From JBPYCR01 sp051846915 (lineage in GTDB: Bacteria > Bacillota > Bacilli > Bacillales > Amphibacillaceae), in contig NZ_JBPYCR010000012.1 of NCBI RefSeq assembly GCF_051846915.1, positions 1-64,000 of the forward strand: 64,000 nt of DNA, written 5' to 3'. A program made the translations under genes and the position numbers. Positions within the stretch are counted from its first letter, which is position 1; the number at the start of each line of letters is the position of its first letter. This document shows positions 53,155 through 61,311 of the stretch, piece by piece. Below the pieces are notes generated by a model. It was not told where the DNA came from and searched no databases. It saw only the letters and a program-made list of their open reading frames with translations.

Positions 53155-55191
53155 CTAAAATAATGTATCATCCAAATTTCGCTGTTTAATTAATTTCTCC
53201 TTGTTTTCCAGCATCGTCTCACCGATTTCATCTAACTCTGCTTCAACTTCTTCACTGTTCTCCGCATCAACCCAAGCTTTCATAACCTGCTCAGAAAAGT
53301 CATCTTTTTCTTCCATATCACCAAGAATAGCATCGACCTCACCGACAACGAGCTCAAACATATTAATTTTGCGGTCAAGCAAATCGAGAATGTAATATTC
53401 GATCGTATCTTCCGTGACCAGATTATACACAAACACATCTTTTTCTTGACCGATCCTATGAATTCTGCCAATCCGTTGTTCAATGGCCATCGGATTCCAA
53501 GGGAGGTCATAATTAATCATGCCATTGCAAAACTGTAGGTTCCGCCCTTCCCCGCCAACTTCGGTGCTAACTAACACATCCGCATTTTCACGAAAATATG
53601 TGATCTGTTTTTCCTTTTCTATGCGGCGTAAACCCCCATGGAATTCAGCAACGTTAAAACCGCTATCTTTCAGGAAGTCACTCAAATACCGCTGGGTGGA
53701 AGTAAATTTAGTAAAAACAATCATTTTCCCGTCAAAGTTTTGCAAAATAGTTGCCACTTCTTTTGCCTTTTCATTCCCTGCGTCACCATCAGCAACGATC
53801 GCCCGTGCCTCATCTAAAAATCGTTTTATTGCTTTTCGGTCAAAAGCGGATAATTTTTCATTCGTCACTAGCCCTTCCAGCGACGGGATGACTGCCGTAA
53901 TCGTGCTGCCGATTTGTTCCTGTAATTTTTTCAGTCTGAAACGGTTTAACACACTATGCTGCCGTTCATAGTTGTTGCGAATATATGTACTCAAATGGTT
54001 ATACAACACCTTTTCCCGCTCCGGAACCTGTACCGTTTTCGTATACGCTGTTCGTTTGGTGAACGTTACATCCACATTGCTTCGTTTGTTGCGTATCATC
54101 ACATCTGCCAATAATTGTTTCAGCCTGTCCACATTTTTTGCTTCAATGCCTTCTTTTCCATCCACAAAATTCTTCCGAAAATAGCTATAGGTGCTTAACT
54201 GCCCCGGCTTTAAAAGAGTAATTAGATTGTACAGTTCCTCCAGATGATTTTGTACCGGGGTTGCGGTCAAAAGAAAAATATATTTTTTATTAATCGCATT
54301 AACAAATTGCCATTTTTGTGTTCGCCTATTTTTCAAGTGATGGGCTTCATCCACAATGACCAAATCATAATACTGTTCGCTAATCGCCGTACGATGATTT
54401 TTCCGTTTCGCAGTATCGATGGAAGCAATGACTTTTTGATAATGCCCCCAAGCAGCATCTCCCATTTTTTTAAACTCGGGATGATCGGCGCGTACGAAGT
54501 CCTGATTAAACTTTCTTTTCATCTCGTTTTCCCATTGCTGAACAAGCGATGGCGGAACTAATATCAAAATTCGCCGAGCGAGACCACGCATTATATATTC
54601 GAGCATGGCCATACCGGCTTCCACTGTTTTCCCAAGTCCAACTTCATCACTAAGCATCACCCGGCCTTTAAAGCGACTTAGTACGGCCTTCACTGTTCGA
54701 TTTTGATATTCAAACGGCTCCATTTCCCGAATATACGGCTGACAGATCAACTGATTATCGTCCGGATTCAATTGAAATTTTTCTGCAGATTGATAGAGTT
54801 GAAACCACGCATCTTTATGATTCATAAATCCGGATAGTTCCCGAAGCACAGCGTCCGCATGTTCTCGGTTATGCAATTGACCATCCGCTGTCACTGCTTC
54901 TTGTGCTTCTACTAGAATTTGTTGCTCCTTCGTAGAGGTAATCCATAAATAAGCTGCATCATATTTGGCAAAAAAGCCTTTAATTCCCCTGCCCTGCAAT
55001 AACTTTTCGTCCCAATTAATCGTAAATTTCCTTTTCATTCCTTGATCATTTTCTATTTCAAATGGCTCATCATTTATACGCAATTGCTGGAAAAATGTAC
55101 ATAGCGCCTCATCCATCTCCATGGCCTGTAGATCCATCAATTCTTTATTCAGTTTAAATAGATACCGTTCCATCAGATACACCAACCTCAT
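53155..55191 (-). CDS. SNF2/RapA-type helicase
   Basis: 678 aa (672 if ATG at 55173 is used; neither start has a strong ribosome site). N-terminal ~150 residues of unknown type, then the two RecA-like halves: SDEVGLGKTVEAGMAM (motif I, ~196), VIVDEAHHLKN (II, ~285), LLTATPVQN (III), and the helicase C part with FTKFTSTQRYL, STEVGGEGRNLQ and QRIGRIHRIGQEKDV (VI). These ATPases move double-stranded DNA or remodel DNA-protein complexes such as RNA polymerase. Shorter than E. coli RapA (968 aa). Co-transcribed with the 323-aa partner. Defence or transcription recycling roles are both possible. Confidence 0.85.
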   Translation of the reverse strand: MRLVYLMERYLFKLNKELMDLQAMEMDEALCTFFQQLRINDEPFEIENDQGMKRKFTINWDEKLLQGRGIKGFFAKYDAAYLWITSTKEQQILVEAQEAVTADGQLHNREHADAVLRELSGFMNHKDAWFQLYQSAEKFQLNPDDNQLICQPYIREMEPFEYQNRTVKAVLSRFKGRVMLSDEVGLGKTVEAGMAMLEYIMRGLARRILILVPPSLVQQWENEMKRKFNQDFVRADHPEFKKMGDAAWGHYQKVIASIDTAKRKNHRTAISEQYYDLVIVDEAHHLKNRRTQKWQFVNAINKKYIFLLTATPVQNHLEELYNLITLLKPGQLSTYSYFRKNFVDGKEGIEAKNVDRLKQLLADVMIRNKRSNVDVTFTKRTAYTKTVQVPEREKVLYNHLSTYIRNNYERQHSVLNRFRLKKLQEQIGSTITAVIPSLEGLVTNEKLSAFDRKAIKRFLDEARAIVADGDAGNEKAKEVATILQNFDGKMIVFTKFTSTQRYLSDFLKDSGFNVAEFHGGLRRIEKEKQITYFRENADVLVSTEVGGEGRNLQFCNGMINYDLPWNPMAIEQRIGRIHRIGQEKDVFVYNLVTEDTIEYYILDLLDRKINMFELVVGEVDAILGDMEEKDDFSEQVMKAWVDAENSEEVEAELDEIGETMLENKEKLIKQRNLDDTLF

Positions 55192-55285
55192 TTCTGACTT
55201 TCCCCTATTATTATACCATTTGAGTAAAGAGATTTCTCCCTACTTCACGTCAGAACTTTATCATTTCCTGGAGTGAAGGCCTCGC

Positions 55286-57079
55286 TCACCCGGCCTCTTC
55301 ACCAGCAAACTGACTATAATACAGGTCAGCGTAAAATCCTTTTTGCTGAAGCAAATCTTCGTGTGTGCCTTGCTCGATAACATCCCCCTGGTCCATGACC
55401 AAGATATTGTCGGCGTCCTGTATCGTAGAAAGTCTATGGGCAATAACAAAGCTCGTTCTACCTTCCATTACTTTGTTCATCGCTGCCTGAATATAAGCTT
55501 CTGTCCGGGTATCCACACTAGATGTCGCCTCATCAAGGATCATGATTGGCGGATCAGCTAATATTGCTCTGGCAATTGTAATCAGCTGTTTTTGTCCTTG
55601 GGATATATTGGTGGCATCTTCGTTCAACATCGTGTCATATCCGTCTGGAAGTGTACGAATAAACTGGTCCGCTCGAACCGTCTTAGCCGCTTCAATCACT
55701 TCAGCTTCGGATGCACCGGTTTTTCCATAAGCAATATTATCTTTAATTGAACCGTTAAAGAGCCATGTATCTTGTAGCACCATACCGAATTGTGCTCGCA
55801 GCTTATGTCGTGACATCGACTGAATATCTGTACGATCAACGCTAATTGAGCCACTGCTGATTTCATAGAATCGCATCAGTAAGTTAATCAATGTCGTTTT
55901 TCCGGCACCGGTTGGTCCAACGATAGCAACCGTTTGTCCAGGTTTCACATCAATATTCAAGTCATTCATTAACAATGCTTCATCATAACCAAATGCAACA
56001 TGATTGAACGAAACCGCTCCTTTTGTTTGTGCGACTTTTCCTGAAGCTGTCTCTAAGACTTCTTCTTCCTCATCAAGCAGCGTAAATACCCGCTCAGCTG
56101 CAGCAATTGTCGACTGAATGATATTTGCAATGTTCGCTGTTTGGTTAATCGGTTGATTAAATTCCCTTGTATACGTGATAAATGCCTGAATATCCCCTAT
56201 GGAAATTGTCCGCTGGGTGACGAGTATACCACCGACAATACTAATTAAAACGTAGCTTAAGTTTCCGATAAACGTCATCACAGGCATAATAATCCCCGAA
56301 ATAAACTGTGCACGACGTCCTGCCTGAAATAATTTTTCGTTTACATCATCAAACTCATGCTGCGCTTTAGCTTCTTGACCAAATGCCTTTACAACCTGAT
56401 GCCCTGTGTACATTTCCTCAACATGCCCGTTTAATTTCCCAAGTGTATCTTGTTGGTCGGCAAAATGCTTTTGGGATCTCGTTAAAAAAGGCTTAATGAC
56501 AAACAAAGATACCGGGATGCTGACAAAAGCAATAAGCGTCAATAATGGGCTGATCGTCAACATCATGATTGTAATACCGATTATCATTACCATCGAACGT
56601 ATAAACTGGGTAATACTTTGTTGCAATGTATTACCAATCGTATCGATATCGTTGATTACACGACTTAATGTGTCTCCATGACTGTGACCGTCATAATACT
56701 TCAATGGAAGCTTCTTCAACTTAGTGAAAATATCTTCCCGTAAATCATAAACGGTATTTTGTGCCACACTTGCCATTAGATATTGTTGAACAAAAGTAAA
56801 CAGGCTGCTGAACAAGTACAATGCCCCTAGAAAGAGAAGCATTTTTCCAACGGTAACAAAGTCAATCCCTTCACCGGTACCAGTCAATTGTGCATAAGCA
56901 CCTTCAAACACTTCTGTTATTGTATCCCCCATTACTTTAGGACCTAAAATAGTAAAAAAGGTACTCAAAATAACAGCAAAAAGTACAACAATTAAACGTT
57001 TGTTTCGTGGAGCAAGATAACGGAGGAGGCGCATTAATATACCCAATGATTTACGTGGTTTTTTGTTTTGTTTACTCAT
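55286..57079 (-). CDS. Heterodimeric ABC exporter half, consensus NBD (YfiC-like)
   Basis: 597 aa: type I exporter membrane domain (six segments, ~30-330) and ATPase domain. Walker A GPTGAGKTTLI (~392), unusual signature NISQGQKQL in place of LSGGQ, Walker B IMILDEATSSVD with catalytic Glu, and HRLSTI switch. The partner gene overlaps by four bases. Together they match bacterial heterodimers such as TM287/288 and BmrCD that export drugs or lipids. This half carries the working Walker B and the odd signature, as in TM288. Regulated by the MarR gene upstream in the same operon. Confidence 0.9.
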   Translation of the reverse strand: MSKQNKKPRKSLGILMRLLRYLAPRNKRLIVVLFAVILSTFFTILGPKVMGDTITEVFEGAYAQLTGTGEGIDFVTVGKMLLFLGALYLFSSLFTFVQQYLMASVAQNTVYDLREDIFTKLKKLPLKYYDGHSHGDTLSRVINDIDTIGNTLQQSITQFIRSMVMIIGITIMMLTISPLLTLIAFVSIPVSLFVIKPFLTRSQKHFADQQDTLGKLNGHVEEMYTGHQVVKAFGQEAKAQHEFDDVNEKLFQAGRRAQFISGIIMPVMTFIGNLSYVLISIVGGILVTQRTISIGDIQAFITYTREFNQPINQTANIANIIQSTIAAAERVFTLLDEEEEVLETASGKVAQTKGAVSFNHVAFGYDEALLMNDLNIDVKPGQTVAIVGPTGAGKTTLINLLMRFYEISSGSISVDRTDIQSMSRHKLRAQFGMVLQDTWLFNGSIKDNIAYGKTGASEAEVIEAAKTVRADQFIRTLPDGYDTMLNEDATNISQGQKQLITIARAILADPPIMILDEATSSVDTRTEAYIQAAMNKVMEGRTSFVIAHRLSTIQDADNILVMDQGDVIEQGTHEDLLQQKGFYADLYYSQFAGEEAG

Positions 57080-58809
57080 GCGATCCCCTCTTCCCCGAAC
57101 TGAGACGTAACAATTTCCTTGTACGTTGCACTCGACTCAAGTAGTTCCTCATGGGTGCCAATACCGTCTACATGTCCGTCGTCAAGCACAATAATTCGGT
57201 CTGCATCCATGACAGAGCTGACTCTTTGGGCGACGACCACGATCGATGCATCCGTAATTTCTTCTTTTAATGCCTGACGGAGCTTGGCATCTGTTTTATA
57301 ATCAAGAGCGGAGAAACTGTCATCAAATAAATATATATCCGGACGTCTGACAAGGGCTCTTGCTATCGCGAGACGTTGTTTTTGTCCACCAGATAAATTG
57401 GTTCCTCCTTGATCAAGTCTTGTATCATACCCATGTTCCATGTCAGAAATGAACGCATCCACTTGCGCAACCTCTGCAGCCCAGCGAATGTCTTCCATGG
57501 TAGCTTCGTCATTGCCGTAACGAATATTCTCAGCAATTGTCCCCGTAAACAAAAATGCTTTTTGTGGAACGAGTCCTACTTTAGATCTAACCTCTGCTTG
57601 AGATGCTTCCTTAACATCGATCCCATTGATGCGAATTGTCCCTTTCGTAACATCATAAAACCGTGGAATCAAATTTAGCAGTGTTGACTTACCTGACCCT
57701 GTTCCCCCGATGATTGCTGTTACTTCCCCTGGGTTTGAACGAAAATTAACGTTAGCAATTGCGGGCTCTTCTGCATTTGGATAGTGAAATGTGACGTGAT
57801 CAAATTCCAGTGTCCCTTTTGCCTTTGTTTCTTTTATGGGATCACTTGTATCTTTATCTGTAATCGACGGAGTGGTATCAAGCACTTCTTTAACACGATT
57901 TGCCGACACTGCAGCACGCGGCAACATAACGAACATCATGGACGCCATAACAAGAGAGAACATGATCTGCATAACATATTGAATAAATGCCATCAAATCG
58001 CCAATTTGCATATTGCCACTCTCAATACGGATGCCACCAAACCAGATAATCGCAACAACCGTCAAATTCATCATCAGCATCATAAGTGGCATAACAAAAG
58101 CCATCAGTTTATTCACTTTAATCGTAACATCAGTCAAATTAGTGTTTGCTTTATTTAATCGTTCTGATTCGACATCTTCTTTATTAAAAGCTCGAATAAC
58201 ACGTACTCCGGTTAAGTTTTCGCGCATTACTAAATTAAGTTTATCCAGTCGTTTCTGGACCGCTTTAAATAGTGGCATTCCCTTTTTCAAAATAAGGACA
58301 ATGGCAACAACTAAAAAAGGCATCACTCCAAGAACGACAAGTGATAGTTTCGGGTCTTTGGAAACCGCCATAATGATTCCACCTGCCATCATAAATGGTG
58401 CCATGATCACCATGCGCAGTAACATCATCATCACCCGTTGGATTTGTGTAATATCGTTTGTTGTTCGAGTAATAAGAGACGCTGTTCCAATTTCGTCAAA
58501 TTCGCGAAAGGCAAATTTCTGGACATGACGAAAAACTTCCCTGCGAATATCGCGTCCATGCCCCATGGCAATTTTCGATGCAGAATAACTAGCCAGAACA
58601 GCTACACCAACACCTAGTGCGGCTACACCAAGCATTAACGCGCCAACTTTCCAAATATATGGAATATCTCCTTCAACGACACCGTTATCAACTATGTTCC
58701 CCATCAATGTAGGCAATAAAAGATTCGACATGACTTGAGCAAAGACGAGGACAAATACGAACACAAGTAACCATTTATAAGGGGCTAGTCTTTTAAGAAT
58801 AGCAATCAC
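57076..58809 (-). CDS. Heterodimeric ABC exporter half, degenerate NBD (YfiB-like)
   Basis: 577 aa, six membrane segments (~15-300) and ATPase domain with GGTGSGKSTLL (Walker A, ~368), canonical LSGGQKQR, and Walker B IYLFDDSFSALD with Asp where the catalytic Glu should be. The last H-loop reads VAQRVSS (Gln for His). These changes mark the non-catalytic site of a heterodimeric exporter, as in TM287. Overlaps marR and the other half by four bases each, giving a tightly coupled marR-abc-abc operon. Confidence 0.9.
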   Translation of the reverse strand: MIAILKRLAPYKWLLVFVFVLVFAQVMSNLLLPTLMGNIVDNGVVEGDIPYIWKVGALMLGVAALGVGVAVLASYSASKIAMGHGRDIRREVFRHVQKFAFREFDEIGTASLITRTTNDITQIQRVMMMLLRMVIMAPFMMAGGIIMAVSKDPKLSLVVLGVMPFLVVAIVLILKKGMPLFKAVQKRLDKLNLVMRENLTGVRVIRAFNKEDVESERLNKANTNLTDVTIKVNKLMAFVMPLMMLMMNLTVVAIIWFGGIRIESGNMQIGDLMAFIQYVMQIMFSLVMASMMFVMLPRAAVSANRVKEVLDTTPSITDKDTSDPIKETKAKGTLEFDHVTFHYPNAEEPAIANVNFRSNPGEVTAIIGGTGSGKSTLLNLIPRFYDVTKGTIRINGIDVKEASQAEVRSKVGLVPQKAFLFTGTIAENIRYGNDEATMEDIRWAAEVAQVDAFISDMEHGYDTRLDQGGTNLSGGQKQRLAIARALVRRPDIYLFDDSFSALDYKTDAKLRQALKEEITDASIVVVAQRVSSVMDADRIIVLDDGHVDGIGTHEELLESSATYKEIVTSQFGEEGIA

Positions 58810-59270
58810 TTTGTTCCACCACCTTCAAAAAAAGTTGCGATTTGGTGATGCATATTGATCAAATCGTTAAACTCCTCCTCTGTAAATGAATGGACGGCAT
58901 TTTTGAATCGCTCATGGACACCGTGTTCTTGTGCCTTCAATTCATCGACCAATACCTTTCCCTCATCACTTAGCGCAAGTTCCATTTCCCGCCGATTGCC
59001 TTCTGCATGAGTGCGGTTTAAAAGCCCCGCTTGAACCAACTTCTCGATCGCGTGGCTTAATGTACTTTTCGGATAATGTGTCCGCTCCTGCAAGTTTTTT
59101 TGAGCGATCTGCTTTTTATGCTGCATCTGAACAAGGATAGCAAATTGCGGTACCGATAAATCATTGTCCGCTGCTGTCTGTTTAACTTGCCCCATAATCG
59201 ATTTCTGCAGCTTCCAAAATGATTGCATCAATGCCATTGGCCGATTTATTTGACTACCGTTTTTATCCAT
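58806..59270 (-). CDS. MarR-family regulator of the ABC exporter operon
   Basis: 154 aa winged-helix protein: SVPQFAILVQMQHKKQIAQ (~46-64), ERTHYPKSTLSHAIEKLVQAG (recognition helix, ~82-102), and GNRREMELALSDEGKVLVDE (wing). MarR proteins repress neighbouring efflux genes and release DNA when a phenolic or drug ligand binds. AGGTGA precedes the ATG. First gene of marR-abc-abc; overlapping stop/start with the next. Autoregulation through the direct repeats in its leader is likely. Confidence 0.88.
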   Translation of the reverse strand: MDKNGSQINRPMALMQSFWKLQKSIMGQVKQTAADNDLSVPQFAILVQMQHKKQIAQKNLQERTHYPKSTLSHAIEKLVQAGLLNRTHAEGNRREMELALSDEGKVLVDELKAQEHGVHERFKNAVHSFTEEEFNDLINMHHQIATFFEGGGTK

Positions 59271-59334
59271 ATCTTCACCTGCTTTTCAAAAGTAATTCAA
59301 CGGTCTATTGTTAAAGTTTTATCGAAACCATTTT

Positions 59335-59357
59335 GTCCAAAAGTAAACAGTCCAAAA
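59335..59357 (-). promoter_or_regulatory. Direct repeats downstream of the marR promoter
   Basis: GTCCAAAA occurs at 59335-59342 and 59350-59357, a 15-base period, between the promoter and the marR start codon. A candidate operator for MarR, although MarR sites are more often inverted repeats. Confidence 0.35.
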
Positions 59358-59371
59358 ATGAACCATTAGAA

Positions 59372-59400
59372 ATATTATACTTATTAAGCTGGAAAGTCAA
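59372..59400 (-). promoter_or_regulatory. SigA promoter of the marR-ABC operon
   Basis: On the minus strand TTGACT (59400-59395), 17-base spacer, TAATAT (59377-59372). The first two bases of the -35 box belong to the end of repeat copy 5, so the element borders and completes the promoter. Confidence 0.65.
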
Positions 59401-59562
59401 GAAAAGCGCAAGCGCCCTGGTCAGCCTCAGGCATAGCTTAAGCAAGAATTCGTAGTGACGGTTTTTGTCACGAAGAGTTATTGCTTAAGACCTCGAGGGG
59501 CTGGGCGCTTAAGCTAGACAGCTATGCGCCAAAATTTTATACTTTCTGACCTAGCAAGAAAA
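59399..59562. repeat. Dispersed structured repeat, copy 5
   Basis: Full unit with AAGAAAA at the left edge and AAGAAAAC at the right edge. Arms AGCGCAAGCGCCC and GGGCGCTTAAGCT; stem GCTTAAGCAAG with TTGCTTAAG; apical hairpin GTGAC/GTCAC (59455-59471). The middle stem is weakened (CAGCCTCAGG in place of CAGCCCCGAC). Lies between divergent marR and the MFS gene. Confidence 0.85.
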
Positions 59563-59694
59563 CAAGCCGTACAATTACACCACACGCTGTCGTTCACCTT
59601 TTCGTATTATATTAAGTTCATTATCTATACTTGAAAGCATTAAGATGTTATTGTGTATTATTATACGATTTTAGCTAAAAAGGAAGTGAACGAT

Positions 59695-61179
59695 GTGAGT
59701 GACACAAGCGGAGCATCAAATGTAAATTGGGATTTGCCCACTAAACAAAAAGGCCTTATGATTGCGGCTTTATTAACTGGAGCATTCATGGGGATTATGA
59801 ATGAAACATTGCTGGCGACGGCGCTGCCTTCCATACAGGAGTATTTTTCCATTACACGTGGTGAGGTGCAGTGGATGACGACAGCTTTTTTAATGACAAA
59901 TGGAATTATGATTCCGATATCCGCATTTCTCATTGATCGTTTTACGACACGTGGACTGTTTTTGACAGCCATTGGTTTGTTCGGAACAGGTACTCTTGTT
60001 GCAGCATTGGCACCTATTTATTCTGTTCTTTTACTAGGGCGTATTATTCAAGCGTCTGGTTCAGGAATTATGCTGCCATTATTGATGACAGTTCTTTTGG
60101 CAATTATTTCTGTGGAACATCGCGGAACGGCAATGGGGTTGATCGGAATTGTCATAGCTTTCGGACCGGCAATCGGACCGACCTTATCCGGCTGGCTGCT
60201 TGTTCACTTTAATTGGCACGCTTTATTTTTGACGATGCTACCGATTGTAGGCATTACGATTATTATCGCCGCCTTATTTCTAAAAAATGTGACCGAACTG
60301 CGCAAACCAAAAATAGATGTTCTGTCGATCATCATGTCATCAGTCGGTTTTGGTTTCTTTTTATACGGCTTCAGTATCGCTTCTGAAAGAGGCTGGGGCA
60401 GTTCAATTGTACTTAGTTCCATCATTATAGGTATCCTTGTCATTAGTTTGTTTATTTGGAGGCAAATGAAACTGGAAGTACCTATGCTGGAATTTCGGGT
60501 ATTTCAATTTCGCATGTTTACCCTGGCGATCACGATAACAATGGTCGTGCTAGTCTCCCTTATCGGTGCGGAAACATTACTTCCTTTATTCATGCAAGAA
60601 GCACTCGGTTTCTCCCCGCTGAAATCCGGGTTGATGCTTTTGCCCGGTGCAATTGTAATTGGAATCATGTCGCCAATTACCGGTAAACTGTTTGATAAAT
60701 ATGGCGGTAAATGGCTTGCATTACTCGGTCTTGGCATTGTGACTGTAACTACATCTTTTTTTACAAACCTGTCACCGGAGACGTCATTTATGTATTTAAC
60801 CATCGTGTACGCGATTCGCATGTTTGGTTTGTCACTTACATTGATGCCAGTCATGACATTAGCACTTAATCAATTACCGCCCAAATGGTACTCCCATGGG
60901 TCCGCACTCGCAAATACGATGCAACAGATTTCTGCAGCGATTGGGACTGCTTTGTTAGTTACATTAACATCGATGGGCACGAAGCTGTATGTACCTTCTG
61001 AAGGGGTTCCGGAAAGTGCTGCAGGAAACTTAGCAGAAATTGCCGGTTTTGAATGGGCATTTATCGGGAGCGCGATCCTCGCACTTATTGGATTTATACT
61101 TGCTTTGTTTCTTCAGCCTCCTAAAAAGGAAAAAGCCATGGTGCGAGAAATCCACGGCCAGGATCATCCATCGGTATAA
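59695..61179 (+). CDS. MFS multidrug exporter, DHA2 (EmrB/QacA) family
   Basis: 494 aa from the GTG at 59695 (AAGGAAGTG six bases upstream; the ATG at 59653 lacks a site). About 14 membrane segments. DHA2 motifs: LTGAFMGIMNETLLATALPS (first helix), WMTTAFLMTNGIMIP, GRIIQASGSGIMLPLLMT (motif B-like Arg), and IAFGPAIGPTLSGWLL (motif C, antiporter). Close to LmrB/YhcA-type proton-driven drug exporters. No own regulator on this side; the divergent MarR protein might also act here. Substrates unknown. Confidence 0.9.
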   Translation: MSDTSGASNVNWDLPTKQKGLMIAALLTGAFMGIMNETLLATALPSIQEYFSITRGEVQWMTTAFLMTNGIMIPISAFLIDRFTTRGLFLTAIGLFGTGTLVAALAPIYSVLLLGRIIQASGSGIMLPLLMTVLLAIISVEHRGTAMGLIGIVIAFGPAIGPTLSGWLLVHFNWHALFLTMLPIVGITIIIAALFLKNVTELRKPKIDVLSIIMSSVGFGFFLYGFSIASERGWGSSIVLSSIIIGILVISLFIWRQMKLEVPMLEFRVFQFRMFTLAITITMVVLVSLIGAETLLPLFMQEALGFSPLKSGLMLLPGAIVIGIMSPITGKLFDKYGGKWLALLGLGIVTVTTSFFTNLSPETSFMYLTIVYAIRMFGLSLTLMPVMTLALNQLPPKWYSHGSALANTMQQISAAIGTALLVTLTSMGTKLYVPSEGVPESAAGNLAEIAGFEWAFIGSAILALIGFILALFLQPPKKEKAMVREIHGQDHPSV

Positions 61180-61218
61180 GGATAGTTTTCAGCCAGTGAT
61201 AACCCCCTCCATACAAAC

Positions 61219-61265
61219 AGCCGCATGCTACACCTTTTATCGGCTAGCATACGGCTTTCTTGTTT
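61219..61265. terminator. Terminator between the MFS and YhgE-like genes
   Basis: AGCCGCATGCTA (61219-61230) pairs with TAGCATACGGCT (61245-61256), one mismatch, followed by TTCTTGTTTT. Serves convergent genes. Confidence 0.85.
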
Positions 61266-61311
61266 TCAAGTTCATATTTATTTAAATGCAACAAAACATC
61301 AACATACTACC

